This document shows, piece after piece, positions 43,614-53,990 of a stretch of 64,000 nucleotides of DNA. The position numbers and the translations under genes are program-made. The first letter of the stretch is position 1, and each line of letters begins with the position of its first letter. Origin of the DNA: an uncultured Bacteroidaceae bacterium (GTDB taxonomy: Bacteria; Bacteroidota; Bacteroidia; Bacteroidales; Bacteroidaceae); contig CAJOIE010000006.1 in assembly GCA_905234605.1 (NCBI GenBank), positions 1-64,000 on the forward strand, given 5' to 3'. Under the pieces are notes generated by a model. That model was not told the DNA's origin and searched no databases. It saw only the letters and a program-made list of their open reading frames with translations.

Positions 43614-44237
43614 ATGGCACTATTTTCCAAAGCAAACATGGAGGCACTGACAGGGCCGCTCAATCTGAACAACCCTGTCGTGGTGCAAGTGCTCGGCATC
43701 TGTTCGGCACTGGCCGTCACGGCACAGCTCGAGCCTGCCATCGTGATGGGACTCTCCGTGACCATCATTACCGCCTTCTCCAACCTCATTATCTCACTGC
43801 TGCGTAACACTATTCCCAACCGCATACGCATCATCGTGCAGCTCGTTGTCGTGGCAGCCCTCGTCACCATCGTCTCGCAGGTGCTCAAGGCGTTTGCCTA
43901 CGATGTGAGCGTGCAGCTCTCTGTCTATGTGGGTCTGATCATCACCAACTGCATCCTGATGGGACGTCTGGAGGCTTTCGCCATGATGAACGGGCCGTGG
44001 GCATCGTTCCTCGACGGCATCGGCAACGGCATCGGTTATGCCATCATACTCGTCATCGTGGGCTTCGTGCGTGAGCTCCTCGGCGCAGGCACGCTGCTCG
44101 GCATCCAGATTGTGCCCGAATGGTGCTATGAGCATGGCTACGTCAACAACGGCATGATGACCATGCCAGCCATGTCACTCATCATAGTGGGCTGTGTCGT
44201 GTGGGCACACCGTGCGTATAACAAGGAACTGCAATAA
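43614..44237 (+). CDS. nqrD: Na+-NQR subunit D
   Basis: A 207-aa, six-TM subunit. With NqrE it forms a pseudo-symmetric pair that holds a membrane-embedded [2Fe-2S] cluster. Motifs: [40 protein letters not shown] (conserved Cys in TNCI), [20 protein letters not shown]. Homologous to RnfE; NQR assignment rests on the complete nqrABCDEF order. nqrE begins 8 bases downstream. Confidence 0.96.
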   Translation: MALFSKANMEALTGPLNLNNPVVVQVLGICSALAVTAQLEPAIVMGLSVTIITAFSNLIISLLRNTIPNRIRIIVQLVVVAALVTIVSQVLKAFAYDVSVQLSVYVGLIITNCILMGRLEAFAMMNGPWASFLDGIGNGIGYAIILVIVGFVRELLGAGTLLGIQIVPEWCYEHGYVNNGMMTMPAMSLIIVGCVVWAHRAYNKELQ

Positions 44238-44245
44238 TTAAGACT

Positions 44246-44872
44246 ATGGAACATTTAATAAGCCTATTCGTCCGCTCCATCTTTGTGGACAATATGATCT
44301 TTGCGTTCTTCCTCGGCATGTGCTCCTATCTGGCCGTGTCCAAGACCGTGAAGACAGCCCTGGGCCTTGGTGTGGCAGTGACCTTCGTGCTGCTCATCAC
44401 CGTGCCTGTCGACTACCTCTTGCAGCAATACGTGCTCGGCCCAGACTGCCTGGTTGAGGGTGTCGACCTGAGTTTCCTCTCGTTCATACTCTTCATCGCC
44501 GTGATTGCCGCTATCGTGCAGCTCGTGGAGATGATAGTGGAACGCTTCAGCCCATCGCTCTATGCTGCACTCGGCATATTCCTGCCGCTCATAGCCGTGA
44601 ACTGCGCCATCATGGGTGCATCGCTGTTCATGCAGCAGCGTGTCACCATGCCCGACACGAACTCGCAGGCCATCACCTCAGTATGGGATGCCGTGGCCTA
44701 TGCTCTGGGCTCCGGCATCGGCTGGCTGCTGGCCATCACCTGTCTGGCTGCCATACGTGAGAAAATGGCGTACACCGATGTGCCACGGCCGCTTCAGGGC
44801 CTGGGCATCACATTCATCACCGTGGGTCTCATGGCAATGGCATTCATGTGCTTCAGTGGACTTAACCTATAA
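44246..44872 (+). CDS. nqrE: Na+-NQR subunit E
   Basis: A 208-aa, six-TM subunit: [40 protein letters not shown] (conserved Cys in VNCAI) and [20 protein letters not shown]. Partner of NqrD in electron transfer across the membrane. The 50-base gap to nqrF contains a small inverted repeat (ATTTGCCATTTACTA / TGGTAAAT) that might be an intercistronic stem-loop. Confidence 0.96.
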   Translation: MEHLISLFVRSIFVDNMIFAFFLGMCSYLAVSKTVKTALGLGVAVTFVLLITVPVDYLLQQYVLGPDCLVEGVDLSFLSFILFIAVIAAIVQLVEMIVERFSPSLYAALGIFLPLIAVNCAIMGASLFMQQRVTMPDTNSQAITSVWDAVAYALGSGIGWLLAITCLAAIREKMAYTDVPRPLQGLGITFITVGLMAMAFMCFSGLNL

Positions 44873-44922
44873 ACATATTTGCCATTTACTATCTGGTAAA
44901 TGATAAAATAGTTAATATCATC

Positions 44923-46197
44923 ATGAATACTCCTTTAATATTAACAAGCATCGTGGTGTTCCTCGTGATCATCATTGCGCTGGTCATCATCCTGCTTGTT
45001 GCCAAGGCATACCTCTCTCCGAGTGGTAATGTCACCATCACAATGAACGGCAAGGACACCCTGTCCGTGCCTCAGGGTGCCAGCCTGCTCTCCACCCTCG
45101 CTCAGGAGGGTGTCTATCTCCCATCGGCCTGTGGCGGCAAGGGCTCATGCGGCCAGTGCAAATGTCAGGTTGTGGAAGGCGGTGGCGAGATACTCGACTC
45201 CGAGCGCGGCCACTTCACACGCAAGGAAATCAAGGACCACTGGCGGCTGGGCTGTCAGACCAAGGTCAAGGGCGACCTCGGCATTCAGGTGCCCGAGAGC
45301 GTCCTCGGCGTCAAGGAGTGGGAGTGCACCGTTATCTCCAACAAGAACGTTGCCTCCTTCATCAAGGAATTCAAGGTGGCTCTGCCTCCGGGCGAGCACA
45401 TGGACTTTGAGCCTGGTTCCTACGCCCAGATACGCATACCCGAGTATGACATCGACTACGACCGCGACTTCTCAAAGGAGGATATTGGCGAGCTCTATGT
45501 GCCCACGTGGCAGAAGTTCGGTATCTTCGGACTTAAACAGAAGAACACCGAGGCCACCATCCGTGCCTACTCCATGGCCAACTATCCCGACGAGGGCGAC
45601 ATCATCACACTCACCGTGCGAATTGCCACGCCGCCCTTCAAGCCCAAGGACCAGGGACCTGGCTTCATGGACGTGCCCTGCGGCATAGCTTCCACATACA
45701 TCTTCTCTCTCAAGCCGGGCGACAAGTGCATCATGAGCGGTCCTTATGGTGAGTTCCGTCCGGTCTACGACAGCAAGCGCGAGATGATATGGGTGGGCGG
45801 TGGTGCCGGCATGGCTCCTCTGCGCGCACAGATTATGCACATGCTCAAGACACGCAAGTGCCGTGACCGCGAGATGCACTACTTCTATGGTGCACGCGGC
45901 ATTGATGAAGTGTTCTTCATGGACGACTTCCTCGCTCTGGAGAAGGAGTTCCCCAACTTCCACTTCCATCTGGCACTCGACCGTCCCGACCCCAAGGCCG
46001 ACTCTCTCGGGGTTAAGTACACGCCGGGCTTCATAGCTCCCGTGATGGGCGACACCTATCTCAAGCAGCATGAAGCTCCTGAGGACATCGAATACTACCT
46101 CTGCGGTCCTCCAATGATGGCAAAGACAGTCCTCGACCTGCTCCACAGTCTTGGTGTTGAGGACGACATGATCCGTTTCGACAACTTCGGCGGATAA
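44923..46197 (+). CDS. nqrF: Na+-NQR subunit F (NADH-oxidising)
   Basis: A 424-aa entry subunit. One N-terminal TM helix (LTSIVVFLVIIIALVIILLV). A [2Fe-2S] ferredoxin domain with Cys70, Cys76, Cys79 (ACGGKGSCGQC) and Cys111 (RLGCQTKV). An FNR-like FAD domain (RAYSMANYP) and an NADH-binding domain (GGGAGMAPLRAQIMHML; YYLCGPPMMAKTVLDLL). It accepts hydride from NADH and passes electrons to NqrC. Last gene of the operon. Confidence 0.97.
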   Translation: MNTPLILTSIVVFLVIIIALVIILLVAKAYLSPSGNVTITMNGKDTLSVPQGASLLSTLAQEGVYLPSACGGKGSCGQCKCQVVEGGGEILDSERGHFTRKEIKDHWRLGCQTKVKGDLGIQVPESVLGVKEWECTVISNKNVASFIKEFKVALPPGEHMDFEPGSYAQIRIPEYDIDYDRDFSKEDIGELYVPTWQKFGIFGLKQKNTEATIRAYSMANYPDEGDIITLTVRIATPPFKPKDQGPGFMDVPCGIASTYIFSLKPGDKCIMSGPYGEFRPVYDSKREMIWVGGGAGMAPLRAQIMHMLKTRKCRDREMHYFYGARGIDEVFFMDDFLALEKEFPNFHFHLALDRPDPKADSLGVKYTPGFIAPVMGDTYLKQHEAPEDIEYYLCGPPMMAKTVLDLLHSLGVEDDMIRFDNFGG

Positions 46198-46285
46198 GTG
46201 CTTCTATGCCCCGTATGTGTGTGTTCACATGCATACGGGGCGTAGCTCTCTATGCTTATGTAGCTATGCTAACCTACTATGCCTT

Positions 46286-48262
46286 ATGAACAGACTAAGT
46301 TTCCTCTCCGTTTATTCCTCCTCTGTTTTCGGTTTCCTTCTACTGCTATTGCCAAGTGCCTTGCATGCGGCAGGCACCCTTGATGAGGTGCGCCTGACAT
46401 TCAACAGAACCGGCAGCGATGCGGCCAGTGTGCAGGTGTCTGTTGCCGACCAGGATGGCAATGCCGTGGAGGGGGCAGCTGCAACACTGGTCAGTACCTC
46501 GTTTGCAGCCTTGAAGACCTCAGGTGCAGCAGCCATCACAAACGGCAGCGTGCTGGCACCCGACAGTTATGCCAACGATGCCAATGCGCAAATCTGCTAC
46601 CTGTTCTGCATCACAGGACTTCCTTCAACGTTCTCTTTCGACTCTGCCGACATTGATGTATATGCCCTGACAGCTGGCGGCACAGCTCAAGGCAACACGG
46701 GTAACACCGTCCGCTACTTCCGTTTTGCCGTGGCAACAGGCAGCACAGCTGATGTCACCGCCTTTGCGAGCAAGGATGCCGACACCGACATCTGTACTGT
46801 GACAGAACAGACCGACGGCCTCTACCACAGCATACAGACCATGACAGCAGAGTCGTCTGCAAGCTCTGCTGACCCGCTCTACGTGAAGGTCACGCTGACA
46901 AAGACATCTGCCCTCGGGTGCTATGCCGGAATAGGCATGGTGTCGCTCTATACGAAGGCAGCAGATGTTGAAGAGCCTGAGACTTTCAGTGCCGACAAGT
47001 TCTACACCATCCACCGCAACGGCAACGCCTCGGCCTACATCTATCAGAAAGGCAGCACTATGGGCACTGCGCAGATGGACAATACCAAATCTTTCTGGTG
47101 GGTGCTCGAGCCAACGGGGAATGCCGACAGCTATTATATCCGTAACGCTACCACAGGACAATATGTGCAGAGCTCAGTCCAGACGTTGAGCAGTCTCGTG
47201 CCTATGGGCAGCACGCCTGTGGAGTTCCAGATAAAGAAGGACGAGACGGCAGGCGCAGCCACCAATGGCTATTACTATATTGCCAGTACTGACCAGACCA
47301 TCTCCGTAGCTACCGATGGCTCGCTTGGTCTGAACTTCGGTGCCACAGGCGTTGTGGCATATTATATCAAGACAGGCCGTGGCAACTCCTACTGGCAGAT
47401 AGAGGAGAGCGACTATGCCTATGAGCCTCCTGTGGTCGAGGAAACCGACTATGCACGTGCCATGCAGATTTATTCCATCCCATGCGGTGCTGCCGGTGGC
47501 GCCTACTTGTCTGCCTTCGATATAGCTGGCGACGATGTCCTCTCCGAGCTGCATTACTCCACCGCCTCGGCTCCGGCAAGCTACTACACTGTCTATGTCG
47601 TACAGAAGGCCGATGTCCGTCAGGGAGGAAATCTGCCAGTCACGGTTGCCGTGGCTGGCGAGACTGCTGCCATACGAACATTTGCTTACGCCGATTGGGA
47701 TCGTGACGGAGTTTTCGAGACGTGTGTTGAGCACACACAGGGCGGCATCACCTTCGCTGTGCCTGTCACGACGGCTCCAGGGCAGTACCGAATACGTGTC
47801 CGCGTCACCGAGACCGACACAGATGGAGCCGAGGACGATGTGATAGGCTCGTGCACCGACTTCATTGTCAATGTCGTGGCGGCCGATGCCATCGTCACAT
47901 GGAGCGTAGCTGTCAACGACCCCGCGCGCGGTGTGGTGACTGCTGAGGCCGACAATGGTATTCTTCTGCTCAAGGCCACACCGCTCGGTAATGCCGAGTT
48001 CATTGGGTGGCGACTGATGCACAGCTATTTTGCAGGTGAGCTCATCAGCACTGATGCCGTGTATGAGTTCCCCTTGACACAAAGCGCGCGCATCGTGGCA
48101 GTGTTCACCCCAAACACCGATATGCAGCCTGTTGCTGTGGGCGAGGTGCATTCACCCACGGGCACCGGCACTCATCTCTACGACGCATCGGGGCACCGCC
48201 TCTGCACTGCGGCAAGAGGCATCGTGATAACCAAAGGAAAGAAATGGCTCAGAAACCGGTAA
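46286..48262 (+). CDS. Secreted GEVED-domain protein with ricin-lectin-like segment
   Basis: A 658-aa exported protein; start at MNRLSFLSVYSSSVFGFLLL (signal peptide) chosen over an earlier in-frame ATG with no signal features. An N-terminal beta domain (about 30-235) is unassigned. Residues about 245-385 (FYTIHRNGNASAYIYQKGST ... YYIRNATTGQYVQ) resemble a ricin-type beta-trefoil. Residues about 400-535 are a GEVED-type domain (FAYADWDRDGVFETCVE; APGQYRIRVRVTETDTDGAE). The end LYDASGHRLCTAARGIVITK resembles the sorting-like tails of other secreted proteins here. It precedes the sulfatase by 28 bases and is probably co-transcribed, suggesting a sulfated-glycan target (inference). Confidence 0.65.
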   Translation: MNRLSFLSVYSSSVFGFLLLLLPSALHAAGTLDEVRLTFNRTGSDAASVQVSVADQDGNAVEGAAATLVSTSFAALKTSGAAAITNGSVLAPDSYANDANAQICYLFCITGLPSTFSFDSADIDVYALTAGGTAQGNTGNTVRYFRFAVATGSTADVTAFASKDADTDICTVTEQTDGLYHSIQTMTAESSASSADPLYVKVTLTKTSALGCYAGIGMVSLYTKAADVEEPETFSADKFYTIHRNGNASAYIYQKGSTMGTAQMDNTKSFWWVLEPTGNADSYYIRNATTGQYVQSSVQTLSSLVPMGSTPVEFQIKKDETAGAATNGYYYIASTDQTISVATDGSLGLNFGATGVVAYYIKTGRGNSYWQIEESDYAYEPPVVEETDYARAMQIYSIPCGAAGGAYLSAFDIAGDDVLSELHYSTASAPASYYTVYVVQKADVRQGGNLPVTVAVAGETAAIRTFAYADWDRDGVFETCVEHTQGGITFAVPVTTAPGQYRIRVRVTETDTDGAEDDVIGSCTDFIVNVVAADAIVTWSVAVNDPARGVVTAEADNGILLLKATPLGNAEFIGWRLMHSYFAGELISTDAVYEFPLTQSARIVAVFTPNTDMQPVAVGEVHSPTGTGTHLYDASGHRLCTAARGIVITKGKKWLRNR

Positions 48263-48290
48263 TATACTAACAGCTTAACAAGAAAACACC

Positions 48291-49799
48291 ATGATAACAA
48301 GAAAGCTACTATACGGCTTGGCCATGGCACCCGCACTGGCTGCCGCTCAGAATGAGAAGCCCAATATCATCTTCGTGCTCTGCGACGACATGGGATGGGG
48401 CGACCTGGGCTGCTACGGGCAGCAGTACATAGCCACGCCCAACATAGACCGTCTGGCCGCGCAAGGGATGCAGTTCATGCAGGCCTATGCCGGCAGTCCT
48501 GTCTCGGCACCCTCGCGCGCCTCACTGATGACGGGGCAGCACACCGGTCATTGTGAGATACGTGGCAACAAGGAGTACCGCTCTGGCTCTGTCACCTACG
48601 GCCGCGCCACCGACTATGCCGTTGTCGGGCAGCATCCGCTCGACACGGCACATGTCGTACTGCCTGAGATAATGAAGGATTATGGCTACACCACCGCGCA
48701 GTTTGGCAAGTGGGCAGGAGGCTACGAGGGTAGCATCTCCACGCCCGACCGTCGCGGCATCGATGAGTTCTACGGCTACATCTGCCAGTTTGAGGCTCAC
48801 ACCTACTATCCCAACTTCCTCAACAAGTACAGCTCGCTCGATGGCGACGAGGGTGTGACACGCGAGCTCATGCAGCAGAACATTGAGCACGACTTCTTCG
48901 GCGACGACTACTATCTGCGCCCCCAGTACAGTGCCGACATCATCCACCGCAAGGCCATGGAGTGGCTCGACCGTCAGGATGGCAGCCAGCCATTCTACGG
49001 CCTCTTCACCTACACTATCCCTCATGCCGAACTGCTGCAGCCCGAGGACTCCATCCTCAATGCCTATCGCGCCCGCTTCTGCGACGACAAGACTTTTGCA
49101 GGGCAGGATGGCAGCTGGTATCACGCCGTGGCCAACGTCCATGCCCAGTTTGCTGCCATGATTACCCGTCTGGATGCCTATGTAGGCGAGATAATGGACA
49201 AGCTCGAAGAAAAGGGTCTTGCCGACAACACTATCGTCATCTTCTCCTCCGACAATGGCCCTCATGAAGAAGGTGGTGCCGACCCCACTTTCTTCAACCG
49301 CGACGGTTTGCTCAAGGGGCTTAAACGGTCTTGCCACGAGGGTGGCATCCGCATTCCTTTCATCGTGCGCTGGCCGGGCCATGTGCCTGCAGGTGTCAGG
49401 AACGACCATCCACTGGCCTTCTACGATATCATGCCCACCTTCGCCGACATCGTTGGAGCCGACAACTACGAAGCACGCTATCGCAACCCGCGTCTCGGTG
49501 CCGCCGACCATTTCGACGGCATCTCATTCCTGCCCACGCTCACTGGCAATGATGCCGGCCAGCTGTCGCACGACTACCTATACTGGGAGTTCGACGAGAC
49601 CGACCAGATAGCTGTCCGCCAGGGCAATTGGAAGCTTATCGTGAAGCGCGGCACATGCGAGCTCTACGACCTCGCCACCGACATTCACGAGGACACCAAT
49701 CTTGCGGCTGACTACCCTGAGCTCGTCGATGCCATGAAGGAAATCGTCCGGCAGGCACACGTCGACAACCCCTATTTCAGTGTCACGCTGCCAGAGTAA
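48291..49799 (+). CDS. Secreted Ser-type sulfatase
   Basis: A 502-aa alkaline-phosphatase-superfamily sulfatase. Signal peptide (MITRKLLYGLAMAPALAAAQ). Metal-binding IIFVLCDDMGWGDLGCYG (Asp32-Asp33). The formylglycine motif is S-A-P-S-R (72-76, followed by ASLMTG), so the precursor residue is Ser72 and maturation needs a radical-SAM anSME enzyme (not in this window). IFSSDNGPHEEGG gives the second metal-site Asp/Asn. The family resembles GalNAc-6/Gal-6 or arylsulfatase-A-type enzymes; substrate unknown. It is coupled to the upstream GEVED/lectin-like gene. Confidence 0.88.
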   Translation: MITRKLLYGLAMAPALAAAQNEKPNIIFVLCDDMGWGDLGCYGQQYIATPNIDRLAAQGMQFMQAYAGSPVSAPSRASLMTGQHTGHCEIRGNKEYRSGSVTYGRATDYAVVGQHPLDTAHVVLPEIMKDYGYTTAQFGKWAGGYEGSISTPDRRGIDEFYGYICQFEAHTYYPNFLNKYSSLDGDEGVTRELMQQNIEHDFFGDDYYLRPQYSADIIHRKAMEWLDRQDGSQPFYGLFTYTIPHAELLQPEDSILNAYRARFCDDKTFAGQDGSWYHAVANVHAQFAAMITRLDAYVGEIMDKLEEKGLADNTIVIFSSDNGPHEEGGADPTFFNRDGLLKGLKRSCHEGGIRIPFIVRWPGHVPAGVRNDHPLAFYDIMPTFADIVGADNYEARYRNPRLGAADHFDGISFLPTLTGNDAGQLSHDYLYWEFDETDQIAVRQGNWKLIVKRGTCELYDLATDIHEDTNLAADYPELVDAMKEIVRQAHVDNPYFSVTLPE

Positions 49800-49835
49800 A
49801 CACACCGCCTTAGATGGCCCTGCATATATAAGAAA

Positions 49836-49873
49836 GCAAAGACGCAAAAGGATATACACTTTTGCGTCTTTGC
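49836..49873. terminator. Bidirectional terminator between sulfatase and rho
   Basis: Perfect 15-bp stem GCAAAGACGCAAAAG / CTTTTGCGTCTTTGC with an 8-base loop, located between convergent genes. Confidence 0.75.
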
Positions 49874-49916
49874 GTTCTGACTAATAAGCTGACAGCCTTA
49901 AGGCGTAGTGAAATGG

Positions 49917-51779
49917 TTAAGAGTTCATCGAGATTAGGAACTCCTCGTTGGTCTTGGTATTCTCGATGCGGCTCTTGAGCTCGTTCATGGCTTCGATGGC
50001 ATTCATGTCGGAGAGGAATTTGCGCAGCACCCACATGCGGTCGAGTGTGGTGCGGTCATGCAGCAGGTCGTCGCGTCGGGTGCTTGATGCCACGATGTTC
50101 ACGGCAGGGAAGATGCGCTTGTTGGCCAGTGTGCGGTCGAGCTGCAGCTCCATGTTGCCTGTGCCCTTGAACTCCTCGAATATGACTTCATCCATGCGTG
50201 AGCCTGTGTCAATGAGTGCTGTGGCAATGATGGTGAGCGAGCCGCCGCCCTCTATGTTGCGAGCTGCGCCGAAGAAACGCTTAGGGTGTTGCAGTGCGTT
50301 GGCATCGACACCGCCCGAGAGCAACTTGCCGTTGCCTGGAGCTACATTGTTGTAGGCACGTGCCAGACGTGTGATGCTGTCGAGGAAGATTACTACGTCG
50401 TGTCCACACTCCACGAGGCGCTTAGCCTTCTCAAGCACTATTCCGGCTATCTTGACATGGCGCTCGGCAGGTTCGTCGAATGTCGAGGCGATGACCTCGG
50501 CATTGACGGTGCGCGCCATATCGGTGACCTCCTCAGGCCGCTCGTCGATGAGTAGCATCATGAGGTAAGCCTCGGGATGGTTGGCAGCAATGGCGTTGGC
50601 AATCTCCTTCATCAGTATGGTCTTACCTGTCTTGGGCTGAGCCACGATGAGTGCGCGCTGTCCCTTGCCTATTGGGGCGAAGAGGTCCACGATGCGCACG
50701 CTCAGCGGGTCGTTGAAGCCTCGGCACAGCTGGAACTTCTCATCGGGGAAGAGTGGGGTGAGGTGCTCGAAGGCCTGACGGTCGCGTATGCGTGAGGGTG
50801 ACACGCCGTTCACCTGCTGTATGGCTGCTGCGGGGTAGTATTTCTCTCCGTCGTAGGGCGGACGTATGGATGCTTCCACCACATCGCCTGTCTTGAGGCC
50901 ATATTGCTTTATCTGCTGCGGACTGACGAAGACATCGTCGGGGCTGGGAAGGTAGTTGTAGTCGGACGAGCGGATGAAGCCCCATCCGTCGGGCACCACC
51001 TCAAGCACGCCCTCGGCCTTGACCAGATTGCTGAAGTCGTAGGGAGCCATGGGTGTGTTGGCTGCATTGGCTTCTGTGGCGGGTGCAGGAGTGGATGGTG
51101 TCTTGTCCTTTGCTGGCTTGCCTATAGTATTAAGGTGTTGCAGATAGGCAGGCTCTGTGGCGACGGTCTGCCGGTTGGCATCTGCATAGTCGGGCTGTGC
51201 AGGTAGCTCTGGCACAGGTTGTATTATCACGAATGAAGGTTCGTCGGCCGCAAAGAACGCCTCAACAGTTGCTGCATCATCGGCCTCTGCGGCGGCTTCC
51301 ACTATTTCATCTTCTGATGTTGATGCGGGTGCATCCGTTTCAGTGCTTTGTCCTATGGGAGCCTCCTCGTGAGCTGTCTGTGGTGCTTCCTCCACCTGTG
51401 GCGCAAGGGCACTTTCAGCCTCAGCGGCGGCACGTTTGGCTTCGGCCTCCTTCTCGGCCTTGCTCTTGCGGCCGCGCTTCTTGGGAGTTGGAGCAGGGGC
51501 TGCGTCTTCCGTGGCCCCCTCTTGTGCAGGTGAAGCTGTGTCACCCTCAGGGAACGGCAGTTGGGTTTCGGCCTCTTTCTCAGCTTTGGGCTTGCGGCCA
51601 CGCCGCTTGGGTTTCTCTTCTGGTTCGGGAGGCACGACGGGAGCAATGCTTTCAGCTCCTATTATGTCGTATATAAGGTCCAGCTTGTCGGTAGAGTTGG
51701 AGTAGGGGACGTCGAGTGTCTTGGCCAAGGTGGCAAGAGCTTCCATCGACATCTCTTCAAGTTCATGCTTGGTGTGCAT
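49917..51779 (-). CDS. rho: Transcription termination factor Rho with long disordered insert
   Basis: A 620-aa RNA-dependent hexameric ATPase/translocase. The N-terminal helical domain (1-40, [20 protein letters not shown]) is followed by about 205 residues of Glu/Ala/Pro/Lys-rich low-complexity sequence (45-248). That insert includes two AT-hook-like repeats, [13 protein letters not shown] (59-71) and [13 protein letters not shown] (101-113). The cold-shock RNA-binding domain (about 250-335) contains [20 protein letters not shown]. The ATPase domain has Walker A QPKTGKT (381-387) and [15 protein letters not shown] (Walker B). Bacteroidetes Rho proteins typically have this insert; in B. thetaiotaomicron it is reported to drive phase separation. 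Its leader of about 155 bases could allow autoregulation. Confidence 0.96.
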   Translation of the reverse strand: MHTKHELEEMSMEALATLAKTLDVPYSNSTDKLDLIYDIIGAESIAPVVPPEPEEKPKRRGRKPKAEKEAETQLPFPEGDTASPAQEGATEDAAPAPTPKKRGRKSKAEKEAEAKRAAAEAESALAPQVEEAPQTAHEEAPIGQSTETDAPASTSEDEIVEAAAEADDAATVEAFFAADEPSFVIIQPVPELPAQPDYADANRQTVATEPAYLQHLNTIGKPAKDKTPSTPAPATEANAANTPMAPYDFSNLVKAEGVLEVVPDGWGFIRSSDYNYLPSPDDVFVSPQQIKQYGLKTGDVVEASIRPPYDGEKYYPAAAIQQVNGVSPSRIRDRQAFEHLTPLFPDEKFQLCRGFNDPLSVRIVDLFAPIGKGQRALIVAQPKTGKTILMKEIANAIAANHPEAYLMMLLIDERPEEVTDMARTVNAEVIASTFDEPAERHVKIAGIVLEKAKRLVECGHDVVIFLDSITRLARAYNNVAPGNGKLLSGGVDANALQHPKRFFGAARNIEGGGSLTIIATALIDTGSRMDEVIFEEFKGTGNMELQLDRTLANKRIFPAVNIVASSTRRDDLLHDRTTLDRMWVLRKFLSDMNAIEAMNELKSRIENTKTNEEFLISMNS

Positions 51780-51937
51780 ACGTAGAAAATACCTTTATAA
51801 GCATTATGCTTGTGTAGGTGTGAATAGAAAATATAAAAAGAAGTGGGGATATAAAGGGAAAGCTACGACTAACAGGTAGACGGTATCACGCATGTGGTGT
51901 ATACGTCCCAAAGCGTAACCCTCCTCTAAAACCGCTG

Positions 51938-51968
51938 CAAAAGTAGCTATTCTCTGCTATATGGCAAG
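51938..51968 (-). promoter_or_regulatory. Promoter of rho
   Basis: Minus-strand -7 TACTTTTG (51938-51945) with CTTG (51965-51968) 19 bases upstream; leader about 155 bases. The divergent 340-bp gap to the ABC-F gene contains nothing else but the ABC-F promoter. Confidence 0.6.
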
Positions 51969-52029
51969 TTTCGCAGTGTCTTTTTTCATGGGAAAGGAGA
52001 GCGAATACGGCATAATGGAGAATAAGGTG

Positions 52030-52037
52030 TACATTTG
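52030..52037 (+). promoter_or_regulatory. -7 box of the ABC-F gene
   Basis: TACATTTG fits TAnnTTTG; leader of about 80 bases to the ATG at 52120. No clear -33 box. Confidence 0.4.
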
Positions 52038-52119
52038 TGAGATGTTTAATTAAACAGATACCTTCATCTCGCCCATAACCGTGCCTCAGGTGCTCTAACC
52101 ATTTACCTATTATCATCAC

Positions 52120-53955
52120 ATGGCTGCTGTAAATCCATATTTGCAGGTAGACAACCTCACCTACCGTGTTGCCGATAAGACACTTTTCCACGACATCACC
52201 TTCGGTATTGCCGAGCGGCAGCATGTGGGGCTCATTGCTCGCAACGGTACCGGCAAGTCGTCGTTGCTCAATATCCTGGCAGGGCGTGAACAGCCGGAGA
52301 GCGGCACCGTCACCTACAGGCGCGACCTGCGCGTGGCCTATCTCGAGCAGACGCCGACGTTCCCTGCGGGTCTCACGGTCATGGAGGCTTGTCTGTGGCA
52401 TTGCAAGGAAGAGCCACGCCGCATCCAGGAGTACCTTACGCGTCTCTCCATCACCGACTTCAACCAACCAGTGGAGCATCTCTCTGGCGGACAGCTCAAG
52501 CGTGTGGCCTTAGCCAACGCACTTTGCCAAGAGCCTGACATGCTCATTCTGGATGAGCCCACCAACCATCTCGACCTACAGATGATTGAGTGGTTGGAGA
52601 CCTATCTCTCTCGCTCGGCCATGACGCTGCTCATGGTGACCCACGACCGCTACTTCCTCGACCGCGTGTGCTCGCTCATCCTTGAGCTGGACGACGAGAC
52701 TCTCTATACCTACCGCGGCAACTATGCCTACTACCTTGAGAAGCGCAGCCAGCGCATTGATGTGGCCAATGCCGAGATAGCCCGTGCCGCCAATCTCTAC
52801 CGAACTGAGCTGGAGTGGATGCGGCGCATGCCGCAGGCGCGTGGCCACAAGGCGCGCTACCGCGAGGAGGCTTTCACGGAGCTTGAGCGCAAGGCTCACC
52901 AACGGCTCACGGAAGATGCTGTCACGCTTCAGCTTAACAGCTCATATATTGGCTCAAAGATATTTGAGGCCGAGTATGTGTCGAAGACCTTTCCCGCCGA
53001 CCCCGAGCGGGCGGGCAGCGAGGAAAAGGTGATACTGCGCAACTTCTACTACAACTTCTCGCGCTATGAGAAGATGGGCATCGTGGGAGCCAACGGCACA
53101 GGCAAGAGCACCTTTGTCAAGATGCTGCTTGGCGAGGTGCGCCCCGACAGCGGCCGCTTCGTGGTAGGCGAGACGGTCCGTTTCGGCTATTTCTCGCAGG
53201 AGGGTATGCACTACGACCCGCAGATGCGTGTCATCGATGCTGTGCGCCGTGTGGCCGAGACCGTGGACATTGGCGGCGGTCGCCGTCTCACTGCCATGCA
53301 GTTTCTCAACCATTTCCTCTTCTCGCCTTTGCAGCAGCAGAACTATATCAGCAAACTCTCGGGTGGCGAATTGCGCCGTCTGCATCTGTGCACTGTGCTG
53401 ATGCAAAACCCTAACTTCCTCATCCTCGACGAGCCCACCAACGACTTGGATATTCCTACGCTCAACATTCTGGAGGACTATCTGCGTGCGTTCCGCGGCT
53501 GTGTCATCGTGGTGAGCCACGACCGCTACTTCATGGACAAGGTGGTTGACCATCTGCTTGTGTTTCGTGGCAACGGTGATGTGCGCGACTTCCCTGGAAA
53601 CTACACTCAGTATCGCGAGTATGAAGCTGCTGAACAGCTCGCACGTAATGGCGACAGCACCGCCACCGCCAAGAGAGGACAACAGCCGGCAAAGGGCAGC
53701 GCTCCAGCCAGTGGCAGGGACGGTGGCAGTCAGCGTCCACAGCGTCTCACCTACAAGGAGCGGCGTGAGCGTGAGCTGCTCGAAGCAGAGATTGCAGCAT
53801 TGGAGCAGGAGCGTTCACAGTTGGAGGCCGACCTGTGCAGCGGCACCCTCTCGGTGGAGGCCCTCACCGAGAAGAGCAAGCGTCTGCCTGCCATAGCGCA
53901 GGAGCTCGATGCCAAGGAGACACGCTGGCTGGAGCTGTCGATGATTGAGGAGTGA
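52120..53955 (+). CDS. ABC-F family ATPase (Uup-like)
   Basis: A 611-aa soluble protein with two ABC cassettes and no TM segments, acting on ribosomes or DNA-recombination intermediates. Cassette 1: GLIARNGTGKSS, LSGGQLKRVALANAL, MLILDEPTNHLDL. The linker has the Uup-type ELEWMRRMPQARGHKARYRE. Cassette 2: GIVGANGTGKST, LSGGELRRLHL, FLILDEPTNDLDIPTL. A C-terminal charged coiled coil (about 545-611) is the Uup CTD, preceded by a Gly/Ala/Gln linker. Unlike antibiotic-resistance ABC-F proteins it has this CTD, which argues for a housekeeping role. Confidence 0.92.
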   Translation: MAAVNPYLQVDNLTYRVADKTLFHDITFGIAERQHVGLIARNGTGKSSLLNILAGREQPESGTVTYRRDLRVAYLEQTPTFPAGLTVMEACLWHCKEEPRRIQEYLTRLSITDFNQPVEHLSGGQLKRVALANALCQEPDMLILDEPTNHLDLQMIEWLETYLSRSAMTLLMVTHDRYFLDRVCSLILELDDETLYTYRGNYAYYLEKRSQRIDVANAEIARAANLYRTELEWMRRMPQARGHKARYREEAFTELERKAHQRLTEDAVTLQLNSSYIGSKIFEAEYVSKTFPADPERAGSEEKVILRNFYYNFSRYEKMGIVGANGTGKSTFVKMLLGEVRPDSGRFVVGETVRFGYFSQEGMHYDPQMRVIDAVRRVAETVDIGGGRRLTAMQFLNHFLFSPLQQQNYISKLSGGELRRLHLCTVLMQNPNFLILDEPTNDLDIPTLNILEDYLRAFRGCVIVVSHDRYFMDKVVDHLLVFRGNGDVRDFPGNYTQYREYEAAEQLARNGDSTATAKRGQQPAKGSAPASGRDGGSQRPQRLTYKERRERELLEAEIAALEQERSQLEADLCSGTLSVEALTEKSKRLPAIAQELDAKETRWLELSMIEE

Positions 53956-53990
53956 GTAGTGAAGAATGAAGCCTGAGGAGTGAAGAGTGC

